Below the pieces are notes generated by a model. That model was given only the letters and a program-made list of their open reading frames with translations. It was not told the DNA's origin and made no database searches. From Ilumatobacteraceae bacterium (GTDB taxonomy: Bacteria; Actinomycetota; Acidimicrobiia; Acidimicrobiales; Ilumatobacteraceae): 23,486 nt of DNA. The DNA lies in the NCBI GenBank assembly GCA_025463305.1, contig JAOBWK010000033.1, positions 1 through 23,486 on the forward strand, given 5' to 3'. Below, piece by piece: positions 7,497 to 14,994 of this stretch. A program made the translations under genes and the position numbers. The stretch's first letter is position 1. Each line of letters starts with the position of its first letter.

Positions 7497-9002
7497 ATGA
7501 GGCACACTCGACCATTCCGACCCGTGGGTTCCAGGCATCGCCGCACGGGCACCCGATTGGCCATCGCGCTCGCCATCGCCACCGTCGGCGTGGCGGCGTG
7601 CTCGTCGGACTCGAAGTCGGCCACCAGTTCGTCGGCCAGCACCACGGCGGCGACCCCGACGACGAGCGCGGCCTCGGCCACGACGACGGCCGGTTCGACC
7701 GCCGAGACGACTGCGGGCAGCACCGTCGACACCACCACTGGCGACACCACCGCCGGCACGGCGACGGCCGGTTCCGACGCCGGCACCACCGACACCGCGA
7801 CGGCCGACACCACCGACTACTCGGGCGTCACGGTCTCGCACTGGCAGCACCACAGCGACGCCCGCGAGGCCATCGTCAAGACGCTCATCTCGTCGTACCA
7901 GGACGGCGGCGGCTCGAAGATCGACTTCCAGGACATCCCCTACAGCGACTACTTCACCAAGCTCGGCACCGCGCTCGAGGCCGGCAACGGCCCCTGCGTG
8001 TTCCAGCTCCCGGCGAACATCATCAACGAGTTCCAGGCCCGCGGCCAGCTCGCCCCGGTGCCCGACTCGGTCATGACCACGGCACAGATGGAGGACACGT
8101 TCACCGCGCCGTCCATCAACCTGCTGAAGATCGACGGCAAGTACTACGGCATGCCGACCGACGTTCAGACGATGCTGCTGTTCTACAACGACGACCTGTT
8201 CAAGGCCGCCGGCCTCGACCCCACCAAGGACTTCACGACCTGGGACGAGTTCGAGCAGGCCGCGATCAAGCTGACCAAGGCCAGCGGCGGCACGATGTCA
8301 CAGGCCGGAGTCGACATCACCAGCTCGCCCTACGAGTGGTACTACAGCGCGCTGGCGCTGGCCTTCAAGGGCGGCTTCGTCGACGACTCCACCCAGCAGG
8401 TGCTCTACGGCTCCGACCCCGGCTACCAGGTGTGGCAGCGCCTCACCGACCTCGTCACCAAGGACAAGGTCGATGATCCCGAGTTCCTCGCCGACCAGAG
8501 CAAGTTCGGTGCTGGCTTCGCCGGCATGACGCTCAAGGAGTACACCTTCAACGGCGTGTACAAGCTCTCCAACCCCGACCTCCACTTCAGCGTGCACCTG
8601 CCGCCGCCGGTCGCCGACACGCAGTACGGCGATGCGGGCAGCACCTCGTGGTCGTACGTCGTCAACTCGGCCTGCAAGGACCAGGGCGCCGCATGGGCGT
8701 GGGTGTCGTACCTCACCTCGGCGGCTTCCGAGAAGGTCTGGATCAAGGACGGCGGCGAGCTCCCGGCTCGCAAGGCGCTGCTCAACGACTCGACGCTCGC
8801 CGCTGATCCGTCGGTGAAGGTCGGATTCGACTCGCTGGCCAAGGCCGTGCCCTACGATTCCGATGGATGGGACGACACGTTCGCCGTCGAGCAGCAGATC
8901 TGGGACTCGATCACCCTCGACGGGGCCGACGTGAAGACGGCCGTCGACAAGGGCGCCAAGGACGAGCAGGCCCTCTACACCACCAAGGGCATCGGGAAGT
9001 GA
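7497..9002 (+). CDS. sugar ABC transporter substrate-binding lipoprotein
   Basis: This is a 501-residue extracytoplasmic solute-binding protein of the MalE/UgpB type. The N-terminus has arginines, a hydrophobic stretch (LAIALAIATVGVA) and a lipobox ending in VAAC, so C35 is the lipidated residue. Residues 36 to about 108 are an S/T/A/G/D-rich low-complexity linker with recurring TTAGST and TTTGDT-like units, spacing the domain from the membrane. The binding domain follows (VTVSHWQHHSDAREAIVKTL; MPTDVQTMLLFYNDDLFKAAGLDP; WAWVSYLTSAASEKVWIKDGGELPARK), typical for oligosaccharide binders. ATG 7497 was chosen for the AAGGGGAG ribosome site at 7482-7489; the in-frame GTG at 7476 lies just beyond the operator. 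The stop overlaps the start of the first permease gene. Confidence 0.92.
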   Translation: MRHTRPFRPVGSRHRRTGTRLAIALAIATVGVAACSSDSKSATSSSASTTAATPTTSAASATTTAGSTAETTAGSTVDTTTGDTTAGTATAGSDAGTTDTATADTTDYSGVTVSHWQHHSDAREAIVKTLISSYQDGGGSKIDFQDIPYSDYFTKLGTALEAGNGPCVFQLPANIINEFQARGQLAPVPDSVMTTAQMEDTFTAPSINLLKIDGKYYGMPTDVQTMLLFYNDDLFKAAGLDPTKDFTTWDEFEQAAIKLTKASGGTMSQAGVDITSSPYEWYYSALALAFKGGFVDDSTQQVLYGSDPGYQVWQRLTDLVTKDKVDDPEFLADQSKFGAGFAGMTLKEYTFNGVYKLSNPDLHFSVHLPPPVADTQYGDAGSTSWSYVVNSACKDQGAAWAWVSYLTSAASEKVWIKDGGELPARKALLNDSTLAADPSVKVGFDSLAKAVPYDSDGWDDTFAVEQQIWDSITLDGADVKTAVDKGAKDEQALYTTKGIGK

Positions 9003-9964
9003 CCACCACGAGCCCGTCCGACCGCACCGGTCGGACGGGCCCGGCAGTGCGTCGGGGCAAGAGGATGGGCATCAAGGGTCGCCAGACCATGTGGGCCTAC
9101 ATCTTCTTGTCGCCGGCGATCGCGCTGTTCTTGTTGACGGTCATCTACCCGATGCTCCGCTCGATCCAGTTCAGCTTCTTCCACTGGCCGCTCGGCAACG
9201 CGCCGAAGAAGTTCATCGGCCTCGCCAACTACCGCAAGCTCATCGGCGACGACGACAACTTCCACCAAGCGGTCAAGAACACGCTCGAGTTCACAGTCAT
9301 GACGGTGGTCCCGACGATCTTCATCGCCCTCGCGATCGCGTTGTTGTTGAACAGCAAGCGGCTCCGTGCCAAGGGGCTGTTCCGCACCCTGTACTTCGTG
9401 CCCGTCGTGACCTCGCTCGTGGCGGTCAGCTACGTGTGGCGGTGGCTGCTCGAGCCGTCGTTCGGCATCGTCAACCACGCGCTCGGCTGGATCGGCATCA
9501 AAGGGCCAGGTTGGCTGGCGAGCCCGGACTGGGCGCTCGCCGGCGTCGCCGGGATGACGATCTGGCGCGACATCGGCTACTACATGGTCATCTTCCTGGC
9601 CGGTCTGCAGACCATCCCGAAGGAGATCAACGAGGCCGCCGCGATCGACGGTGCGTCGGCGTGGCAGGGCTTCCGCCGGATCACGCTGCCGTTGCTCAAC
9701 CCGAGCATCGTGCTGGCCGGCATCATCGGCGTCATCTACGGCCTGCAGCTGTTCACTCAGGTCTACGTGATGACCGGCACGCCGTCGAAGTTGCCGGGCG
9801 GACCGTCCGGATCGACGGAATCGGCGGTGCTGTTCATCGTGCAGCAGGCCTTCCGGCCGCTCGAGATGGGCTACGCCTCGGCCGCCGCCATCCTCCTCTT
9901 CATCCTGATCATGATCGTCACGCTCGTGCAGCTGAAGGTCGTCCAGCGCCGGTTCGAGTACTGA
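8999..9964 (+). CDS. sugar ABC transporter permease (MalF type)
   Basis: The 321-residue membrane protein has six predicted transmembrane segments, the first being WAYIFLSPAIALFLLTVIYPML. The coupling (EAA) motif is EAAAIDGASAWQGFRRITLPLLNP, starting near residue 212, which docks to the ATPase. The start is taken as GTG 8999, overlapping the preceding stop (GTGA), giving a basic cytoplasmic N-terminus (VTTTSPSDRTGRTGPAVRRGKR). The alternative ATG at 9065 would avoid translating through the perfect hairpin at 9012-9040 and cannot be excluded. It pairs with the downstream MalG-type permease, and ATP would come from the divergent MsmK-like ATPase or another in the genome. Confidence 0.93.
   Translation: MTTTSPSDRTGRTGPAVRRGKRMGIKGRQTMWAYIFLSPAIALFLLTVIYPMLRSIQFSFFHWPLGNAPKKFIGLANYRKLIGDDDNFHQAVKNTLEFTVMTVVPTIFIALAIALLLNSKRLRAKGLFRTLYFVPVVTSLVAVSYVWRWLLEPSFGIVNHALGWIGIKGPGWLASPDWALAGVAGMTIWRDIGYYMVIFLAGLQTIPKEINEAAAIDGASAWQGFRRITLPLLNPSIVLAGIIGVIYGLQLFTQVYVMTGTPSKLPGGPSGSTESAVLFIVQQAFRPLEMGYASAAAILLFILIMIVTLVQLKVVQRRFEY
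9012..9040. terminator. perfect 13-bp hairpin after the binding-protein gene (attenuator or mRNA stabiliser)
   Basis: GCCCGTCCGACCG (9012-9024) and CGGTCGGACGGGC (9028-9040) are perfectly complementary with a 3-nt loop CAC. It starts 10 nt after the binding-protein stop and has no T-run, so it is not a classical intrinsic terminator. In maltose-type operons a hairpin here protects the binding-protein mRNA or reduces read-through to the permeases. If GTG 8999 is the permease start, the hairpin is also translated. Confidence 0.6.
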
Positions 9965-9965
9965 C

Positions 9966-10796
9966 GTGCAGATCAACCTGATGAAGTCGCGGCCGCCGCT
10001 GCTGCGCTACCTCGTGCTCTCGTTCGGCGCGTTCTTGATGCTCGTTCCGCTGATCTGGATGGTGCTCGCCTCGTTCAAGACGCTGCCGGAGATCCTGCAC
10101 ATCCCGCCGACGATCCTCCCCAAGCACCTCGGGCTGGACAACTACAAGACGGTGTTCAACGACACCGGCTTCATCCGCTACTTCGTCAACAGCGTCATCG
10201 TGTCCACCATCACGGTGGCGAGCGTGCTGATCACCAGCTCGATGGCGGGCTACGCGTTCGCGAAGTTCGACTTCGCCGGCAAGAACGTGCTGTTCGTGCT
10301 CGTGCTGGCGACGCTGATGATCCCGTTCCAGGTGCGGATCATTCCGCTGTACGTCCTCGCCAGCGACCTCCACCTGCTCGACTCCTACCTCGGACTGGTG
10401 CTTCCCGGGTTGGTCGATGCGTTCGGCATCTTCCTGATGCGCCAGTACATGCAGTCGATCCCGTCGGACCTCATCGCCGCCGCCCGCGTCGACGGCGCGT
10501 CGGAGATGAAGATCTTCTTCAAGATCATCCTTCCCCTCTCCAAGCCGGCGCTGTCCGCGCTCGCGATCTTCACCCTTGTCAGCAGCTGGGAGTCGTTTCT
10601 CTGGCCGCTGCTCGTGGCATCGTCGCCCGCCCACTACACCCTCCCGCTCGGCCTCGCCCAGTTCGCCGGCCGCTTCATCAGCCGGGTCGACCTGCAGATG
10701 GCCGCCTCCACCTTGACCGTGTTGCCCTTGTTGTTCGTGTTCCTCGTGATGCAGAAGCGCTTCATCGAGGGCATGGCGACTTCCGGCATGAAGTGA
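9966..10796 (+). CDS. sugar ABC transporter permease (MalG type)
   Basis: The 276-residue inner-membrane protein has six predicted transmembrane segments, beginning LRYLVLSFGAFLMLVPLIWMVLASFK. The EAA coupling motif is seen as DLIAAARVDGASEMKIFFKIILPLSKP from about residue 168, and the C-terminus LFVFLVMQKRFIEGMATSGMK is very typical of carbohydrate permeases. GTG 9966 starts 1 nt after the previous stop; an in-frame ATG five codons later (9981) is an alternative. It forms the transmembrane heterodimer with the preceding permease. The ROK kinase gene follows after 10 nt. Confidence 0.95.
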   Translation: MQINLMKSRPPLLRYLVLSFGAFLMLVPLIWMVLASFKTLPEILHIPPTILPKHLGLDNYKTVFNDTGFIRYFVNSVIVSTITVASVLITSSMAGYAFAKFDFAGKNVLFVLVLATLMIPFQVRIIPLYVLASDLHLLDSYLGLVLPGLVDAFGIFLMRQYMQSIPSDLIAAARVDGASEMKIFFKIILPLSKPALSALAIFTLVSSWESFLWPLLVASSPAHYTLPLGLAQFAGRFISRVDLQMAASTLTVLPLLFVFLVMQKRFIEGMATSGMK

Positions 10797-10806
10797 GACA
10801 GGACTC

Positions 10807-11754
10807 ATGAACCCTCCCCAACCCGACCGCCAACGCCTCGCCGGGATCGGCCTGGACATCGGTGGCACCAAGCTCGCCGGCGTGGTCATCGACCCGTCCG
10901 GTGCGATCGTGGCGCGCACCCGGCGCGACACGCCGCGCGGCGACGGCGACGCGGTGATCGCGGCGTGCATCGAATCGGCCGCTGAGCTGCTCGCCGTCGC
11001 CCGCTCCGGCGGGCTCGCTGTCGGGCCCATCGCGATCGCGATGCCCGGCACCATCGACACCGCTGGTGGCACCGTCGAGGACTCGCCTGTGCTGTCGATG
11101 CACGACGTGCCGATGGTGGAGATCGCCCAGCGCGCGCTCGGCCATCCGTTGACGGTGCTGCACGACGTGAAGGCCGCAGCGTTCGGCGAGCTCGTCGCCG
11201 GCGCAGGCATCGGCCAGGCCGACGTCGCCTACCTCAACCTCGGCACCGGCGTCTCGATGGCGTTCGCGTTCGGCTGGAAGGTGCACCAGGGCAGCACGGG
11301 CACGGCGGGCGAGATCGGCCACGTCAACGCCGTGCCGAACGGACCGCTGTGCAACTGCGGCCGTCGCGGCTGTCTGGAGATGGTGGCATCGGGTCCGGCG
11401 ATCGCCCGTGCCGCCGGGCAGACCGATGGCAAGCTGGAGACCGTCGCCGAGGCCGCGCGCCAGGGCGACCAGCGAGCCCTCGCCGCGCTCGGTGAAGCGG
11501 CCGAGCACCTCGGCCGGATCCTCGCCGACTTCCTGATGGTGATGGACGTCGGCATGCTGATGGTCGGCGGGGGTGTCTCCGGTGTCGGCGCCCCTCTGCT
11601 CGATCCGCTGCAGGCCTCGCTCGACAAGCACCTCAACGACGTCGTCGAGTCCGTCAGCGTGGTCTCCGCTGCGCTCGGCGGCGACTCCGGCGTGATCGGC
11701 GCGGCGCACTGGTCGCGACTCGTCCACAACGGGCAGGCGTTCCATGCCTGGTGA
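10807..11754 (+). CDS. ROK family sugar kinase (probable amino-sugar kinase)
   Basis: The 315-residue protein has the ATP phosphate-1 motif GLDIGGTKLAGVVID (15-29), the presumed catalytic base in LHDVKAAAFGE (D120), phosphate-2 LGTGVSM (145-151) and the ROK zinc site, GEIGH with H172 plus CNCGRRGCLE (C182, C184, C189). There is no N-terminal DNA-binding domain, so it is a kinase rather than a NagC-like repressor. Next to nagA and a double-SIS enzyme, the likely product is GlcNAc 6-phosphate or an isomer. The ligand-adjacent Asn of the usual NDAN motif is Lys here (HDVK), so the sugar may differ from GlcNAc. A ribosome site (AGGA) precedes ATG 10807, and its end overlaps the next gene by 11 nt. 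Confidence 0.88.
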   Translation: MNPPQPDRQRLAGIGLDIGGTKLAGVVIDPSGAIVARTRRDTPRGDGDAVIAACIESAAELLAVARSGGLAVGPIAIAMPGTIDTAGGTVEDSPVLSMHDVPMVEIAQRALGHPLTVLHDVKAAAFGELVAGAGIGQADVAYLNLGTGVSMAFAFGWKVHQGSTGTAGEIGHVNAVPNGPLCNCGRRGCLEMVASGPAIARAAGQTDGKLETVAEAARQGDQRALAALGEAAEHLGRILADFLMVMDVGMLMVGGGVSGVGAPLLDPLQASLDKHLNDVVESVSVVSAALGGDSGVIGAAHWSRLVHNGQAFHAW

Positions 11755-12763
11755 GGTCGGGCCTGGTGATCGTGAGCTGACGGTCGGCATCATCGGCGCC
11801 GGCTACATCGCCAACGCGCACGCGGCCGGTTACGGCGCGGCGTCGGGTGTGCGCATCGCCGCGGTCGCCGATCCCGTGCCGGCCAAGGCCGAGCGGCTCG
11901 CCGGGCGTGTCGGCGCGACGGCGATGACCGATGCTCGCCGGTTGATCGAGTCCGGTGTCGACATCGTCAGCATCTGCACGCCGTCGCCCACTCACGCCGA
12001 CCTCGCCGTTGCCGCACTCGAAGCTGGGCTCGACGTGCTGTGCGAGAAGCCGATCGCGCGAACGCTCGACGACGCCCGGCGCATCGTCGCCGCCGGCGAC
12101 GCGGCCACGGGCCGGTTGATGATCGGTCACGTCTCCCGCTTCGAGCCCGATCACGCGCGCAGCAAGCAGATCGTCGACGCCGGTCGCATCGGCGAGCTGC
12201 GGATGATGTCGCAGTCGATCCTGTCGACGCTGCCGACGTGGAGCCAGGGCGGCTGGCTGTCCGATCTCGACCAGTCCGGCGGTCCGCTGGTCGACCTCGC
12301 GATCCACAGCTTCGACTACCTCGCGTGGATCAACGGCAGTCCTGCGGTGCGTGTTCACGCGCTGACGGCCGACACCGATGCCGGCCCGGAGACGTACGCG
12401 CTGGCGACGGTGCGGTACGCCAACGGCGCGATCGGTCTCGTCGAGACCAGCTGGGCCCACCCCGGCTCGCACGGCTTCAAGCTCTCGACCGAGCTGATGG
12501 GCAGCGCCGGTCGGGTCCACTGGGACTACGACCACCTCATCGGCGGGCAGATCCACACCGCGGAGGGCACCACCAAGCTCGATCCGCTCGGCAGCCGTGG
12601 GTTCCAGGGCGAGATCGCCGCGTTCGTCGCGGCCATTCGTGCCGGCGAGCCGGCGCCGATCTCGGCGGCGGAGGGCTTCGAGTCGTTCCGCACCGCGCTC
12701 GGCGCACTCGAGTCCGCACGTACCGGCACCACCATCGACCTCACCACTTGGGGCCTGTCATGA
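11744..12763 (+). CDS. Gfo/Idh/MocA family oxidoreductase (first of two)
   Basis: The 339-residue NAD(P)-dependent sugar dehydrogenase-like protein has an N-terminal Rossmann fold with VGIIGAGYIANAHAAGY (GAGYIA at 18-23), the conserved EKP motif (CEKPIA, K102) and a C-terminal alpha/beta domain. Putative catalytic residues are D184 and H188 in GGPLVDLAIHSFDYLAW. Members oxidise or reduce a sugar or polyol hydroxyl, and some use transient oxidation to cleave glycosides. The start ATG 11744 overlaps the ROK gene end by 11 nt; a later start would cut close to the first beta strand. It overlaps the second family member by ATGA. The two proteins differ enough to have different substrates or to act in sequence. 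Confidence 0.9.
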   Translation: MPGEVGPGDRELTVGIIGAGYIANAHAAGYGAASGVRIAAVADPVPAKAERLAGRVGATAMTDARRLIESGVDIVSICTPSPTHADLAVAALEAGLDVLCEKPIARTLDDARRIVAAGDAATGRLMIGHVSRFEPDHARSKQIVDAGRIGELRMMSQSILSTLPTWSQGGWLSDLDQSGGPLVDLAIHSFDYLAWINGSPAVRVHALTADTDAGPETYALATVRYANGAIGLVETSWAHPGSHGFKLSTELMGSAGRVHWDYDHLIGGQIHTAEGTTKLDPLGSRGFQGEIAAFVAAIRAGEPAPISAAEGFESFRTALGALESARTGTTIDLTTWGLS

Positions 12764-12804
12764 CGGATCCAGGCATGGCGGATCCAGGCATGACGGATCC
12801 CGTC
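12760..12804 (+). repeat. threefold 15-bp tandem repeat at the start of the second oxidoreductase gene
   Basis: The units are ATGACGGATCCAGGC, ATGGCGGATCCAGGC and ATGACGGATCCCGTC. Each encodes M-T/A-D-P-G/V and supplies an in-frame ATG and a GGATCC site. It probably arose by duplication and leaves the true start ambiguous. Confidence 0.8.
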
Positions 12805-13833
12805 GCGGATGTGATCGGCGTCGCGCTTGTCGGCTGCGCGCACATCCCCCATGCCAAGTCGTACGCGCGCTCGCTCGTCGGCTCGCCGACGGCACATCTC
12901 GTCGGGGTCTACGACGCCGATCCCGAGCTCGGTCGCTCGGTGGCCGAGCAGTTCGGCGTGGAGTTCGTCGCCGACGCCGCCGCGCTGATCGGTCGCGACG
13001 ACGTGCAGGCCGTCGTCGTGTGCAGCGCGACGGTGGAGCACCGCGCGCTCGTGGAGCTCGCCGCCTCGCTCGGCCGCCACGTGCTGTGCGAGAAGCCGAT
13101 CGCGACCACGGTCGAGGACGCGCAGGCGATGATCGACGCCTGCGCCGCTGCGGATGTGCAGTTGCACACAGCGTTCGTCACCCGCTTCTACCCGCTCGTG
13201 CAGCAGATCAAGGCGGCCATCGAGTCGGGCAGCCTGGGCGAGATCGTCGCGCTGGTCGGCGGCAACCGTGGCACGCCACCGTTGCCGCCGCGCTACCCGG
13301 CGTGGATCACCACGACGTCCGAGTCCGGCGGTGGCGCGCTGATCGACCACTCGGTGCACGTCACCGACATCATGCGCCACGTGAGCGGGCGTGAGGTCGC
13401 CAGCGTGAATGCCGAGGTCGATTCGCTGTTCCACGCGAGTGGCGTGGACGACATGGCGCTGGTGTCGCTCCGGTTCGACAGCGGTGCGATCGGCAGCGTC
13501 GACCCCAGCTGGTCGGTGCCGGCGGGCAACCCCTGGGACTACGACTTCTACCTCCGCGTGCTCGGCACGAAGGGCGCAGCGAGCATCGACGATCTCGCCG
13601 AGTCGGTCAACATGGTCAGCAGCGGCTCGGGCACCGGCAACCGCCTCGTCCCGTTCGGCATCGACATCGATGCCGACATGGTCGAGGCGTTCATCGAGTC
13701 GGTCCGCACCAACACGTTGGTGGTTCCGTGCGCCGACGGCGTGGACGGCTTGCGCGCGCTCGAGATCGCGCTCGCCGCGTACTCGGCCGCCGACGCCGGC
13801 GCGTGGGTGACGCTGCCGGTCGACGCGGGCTGA
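12760..13833 (+). CDS. Gfo/Idh/MocA family oxidoreductase (second of two)
   Basis: The 357-residue protein starts at ATG 12760, overlapping the preceding stop (ATGA). The EKP motif is CEKPIATT (K112), and GGGALIDHSVHVTDIMRHVSG provides D196 and H200 as likely catalytic residues. The nucleotide-binding turn is unusual: VALVGCAHIPHAKSY lacks the normal GxGxxG glycines, so cofactor affinity may differ. The N-terminus MTDPGMADPGMTDPVADV is encoded by a threefold 15-bp repeat, each copy with an in-frame ATG, so any of three starts could be used. With the first oxidoreductase it could perform a paired oxidation and reduction (epimerisation, or redox glycoside cleavage) on the imported sugar; that is inference. 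Confidence 0.9.
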   Translation: MTDPGMADPGMTDPVADVIGVALVGCAHIPHAKSYARSLVGSPTAHLVGVYDADPELGRSVAEQFGVEFVADAAALIGRDDVQAVVVCSATVEHRALVELAASLGRHVLCEKPIATTVEDAQAMIDACAAADVQLHTAFVTRFYPLVQQIKAAIESGSLGEIVALVGGNRGTPPLPPRYPAWITTTSESGGGALIDHSVHVTDIMRHVSGREVASVNAEVDSLFHASGVDDMALVSLRFDSGAIGSVDPSWSVPAGNPWDYDFYLRVLGTKGAASIDDLAESVNMVSSGSGTGNRLVPFGIDIDADMVEAFIESVRTNTLVVPCADGVDGLRALEIALAAYSAADAGAWVTLPVDAG

Positions 13834-14987
13834 TGGCGCGCACGGCGATCTGGGCCGGCGGCATCGCCCGACCGACGGGCATCTCCGGTCCCGCGACGAT
13901 CGTCGTCGACGACGGTCGGATCGAGTCGATCGCCGACGGACACCTCGTGCTCGAGGGCATCCACATCATCGAGGCCGACGACGAGATCGTCTCGGCGGGC
14001 CTGATCGACATCCACACCCATGGCGGCGCAGGCGTGCAGGCGATCGACGGGGACCTCGGCGGCCTTCAGCGGCTGAGCGCGTTCTACGCCCGGCACGGCG
14101 TGACCGGGTTCCTCGGCACGATCGGCGGATCGCGCGAAAGCATCGTGCGCGGCCTCCACGGGCTGACCGCGCTGATCGCCGGGCCGCCGACCGGGGCGCG
14201 CTGCCTCGGCGTGCACATGGAGGGTCCGTTCATCAGCCCGTGCTGTCCGGGCGCGTTCCGGATGGACAGCATCGTTGCTCCCGACGTCGATCTGCTCGAG
14301 CGCTACCTCGCGCTCGGCGCCGGTGCGGTGTCGCTCATCACGCTGGCGCCGGAGATCGAGGGCACGCTCGACCTCGTCCGCGCTGCGTCAGCGCACGGCG
14401 TGGTCTGTTCGGCCGGCCACTCCGACGCGACCGAGGCGCAGATGCTCGCCGCGCTCGGCGCGGGCGTCACCTCGATGACGCACATGTTCAACGCGATGCG
14501 ACCGCTGCACCACCGCGAGCCGGGCATCGTCGGTGTCGGCCTCACCGAACCGGCGGTCACGGTCGAGGTCATCGCCGACGGCGTCCACCTGCATCCCCGC
14601 TTGTTGCGCCTGCTGGCGATGACCAAGGGCTTCGACGGCGTTGCGCTGATCACCGACTCGATCGCCGCCGCTGGGCTCGACGACGGCACCTACCACTTCG
14701 AGGAGCAGGAGATCGTCGTCGCCAACGGTGAGGCGCGGCTTGTGGACGGCACCCTCGCCGGCAGCACGCTGACGATGGAGTGCGCCGTCCGGAACTTCGC
14801 GGCGCACGGTGGCATCGCCTGGCACGAGAGCCTGGCGAGCGCTACGGAGGTGCCCGCACGGCTGCTGGGGCTGCAGCAGACGACGGGCCGCGTCGAGCCT
14901 GGCCTCGACGCGGACCTCGTCGGCTTCGACGCTGCTCACGAGGTTCGCTGGACGATGGTCGGTGGCGACATCGTGTTCCGTCGATGA
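13833..14987 (+). CDS. nagA: N-acetylglucosamine-6-phosphate deacetylase
   Basis: The 384-residue amidohydrolase should convert GlcNAc 6-phosphate to glucosamine 6-phosphate and acetate in the cytoplasm. Metal and catalytic motifs are present: GLIDIHTHGGAG (H61, H63), HMEGPF (E130), CSAGHSDAT (H196), MTHMFNAM (H217), DGVHLHP (H253) and the general base in ALITDSIAAAG (D275), ending with the NagA signature LAGSTLTM. Start ATG 13833 shares one base with the preceding stop (TGATG). The segment after EGPF reads ISPCCPGAF rather than the common NPxxxGAH, so the substrate-binding loop is somewhat divergent and a related N-acyl amino-sugar phosphate is possible. Confidence 0.92.
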   Translation: MARTAIWAGGIARPTGISGPATIVVDDGRIESIADGHLVLEGIHIIEADDEIVSAGLIDIHTHGGAGVQAIDGDLGGLQRLSAFYARHGVTGFLGTIGGSRESIVRGLHGLTALIAGPPTGARCLGVHMEGPFISPCCPGAFRMDSIVAPDVDLLERYLALGAGAVSLITLAPEIEGTLDLVRAASAHGVVCSAGHSDATEAQMLAALGAGVTSMTHMFNAMRPLHHREPGIVGVGLTEPAVTVEVIADGVHLHPRLLRLLAMTKGFDGVALITDSIAAAGLDDGTYHFEEQEIVVANGEARLVDGTLAGSTLTMECAVRNFAAHGGIAWHESLASATEVPARLLGLQQTTGRVEPGLDADLVGFDAAHEVRWTMVGGDIVFRR

Positions 14988-14994
14988 ACCGGGC

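Noticed and set aside
13155..13168. Inverted repeat TGTGCA-GT-TGCACA inside the second oxidoreductase gene
   Set aside because: The arms are short, it occurs once, and it is fully explained by coding for V-Q-L-H; it is not the same word as the repeated 12-mer.
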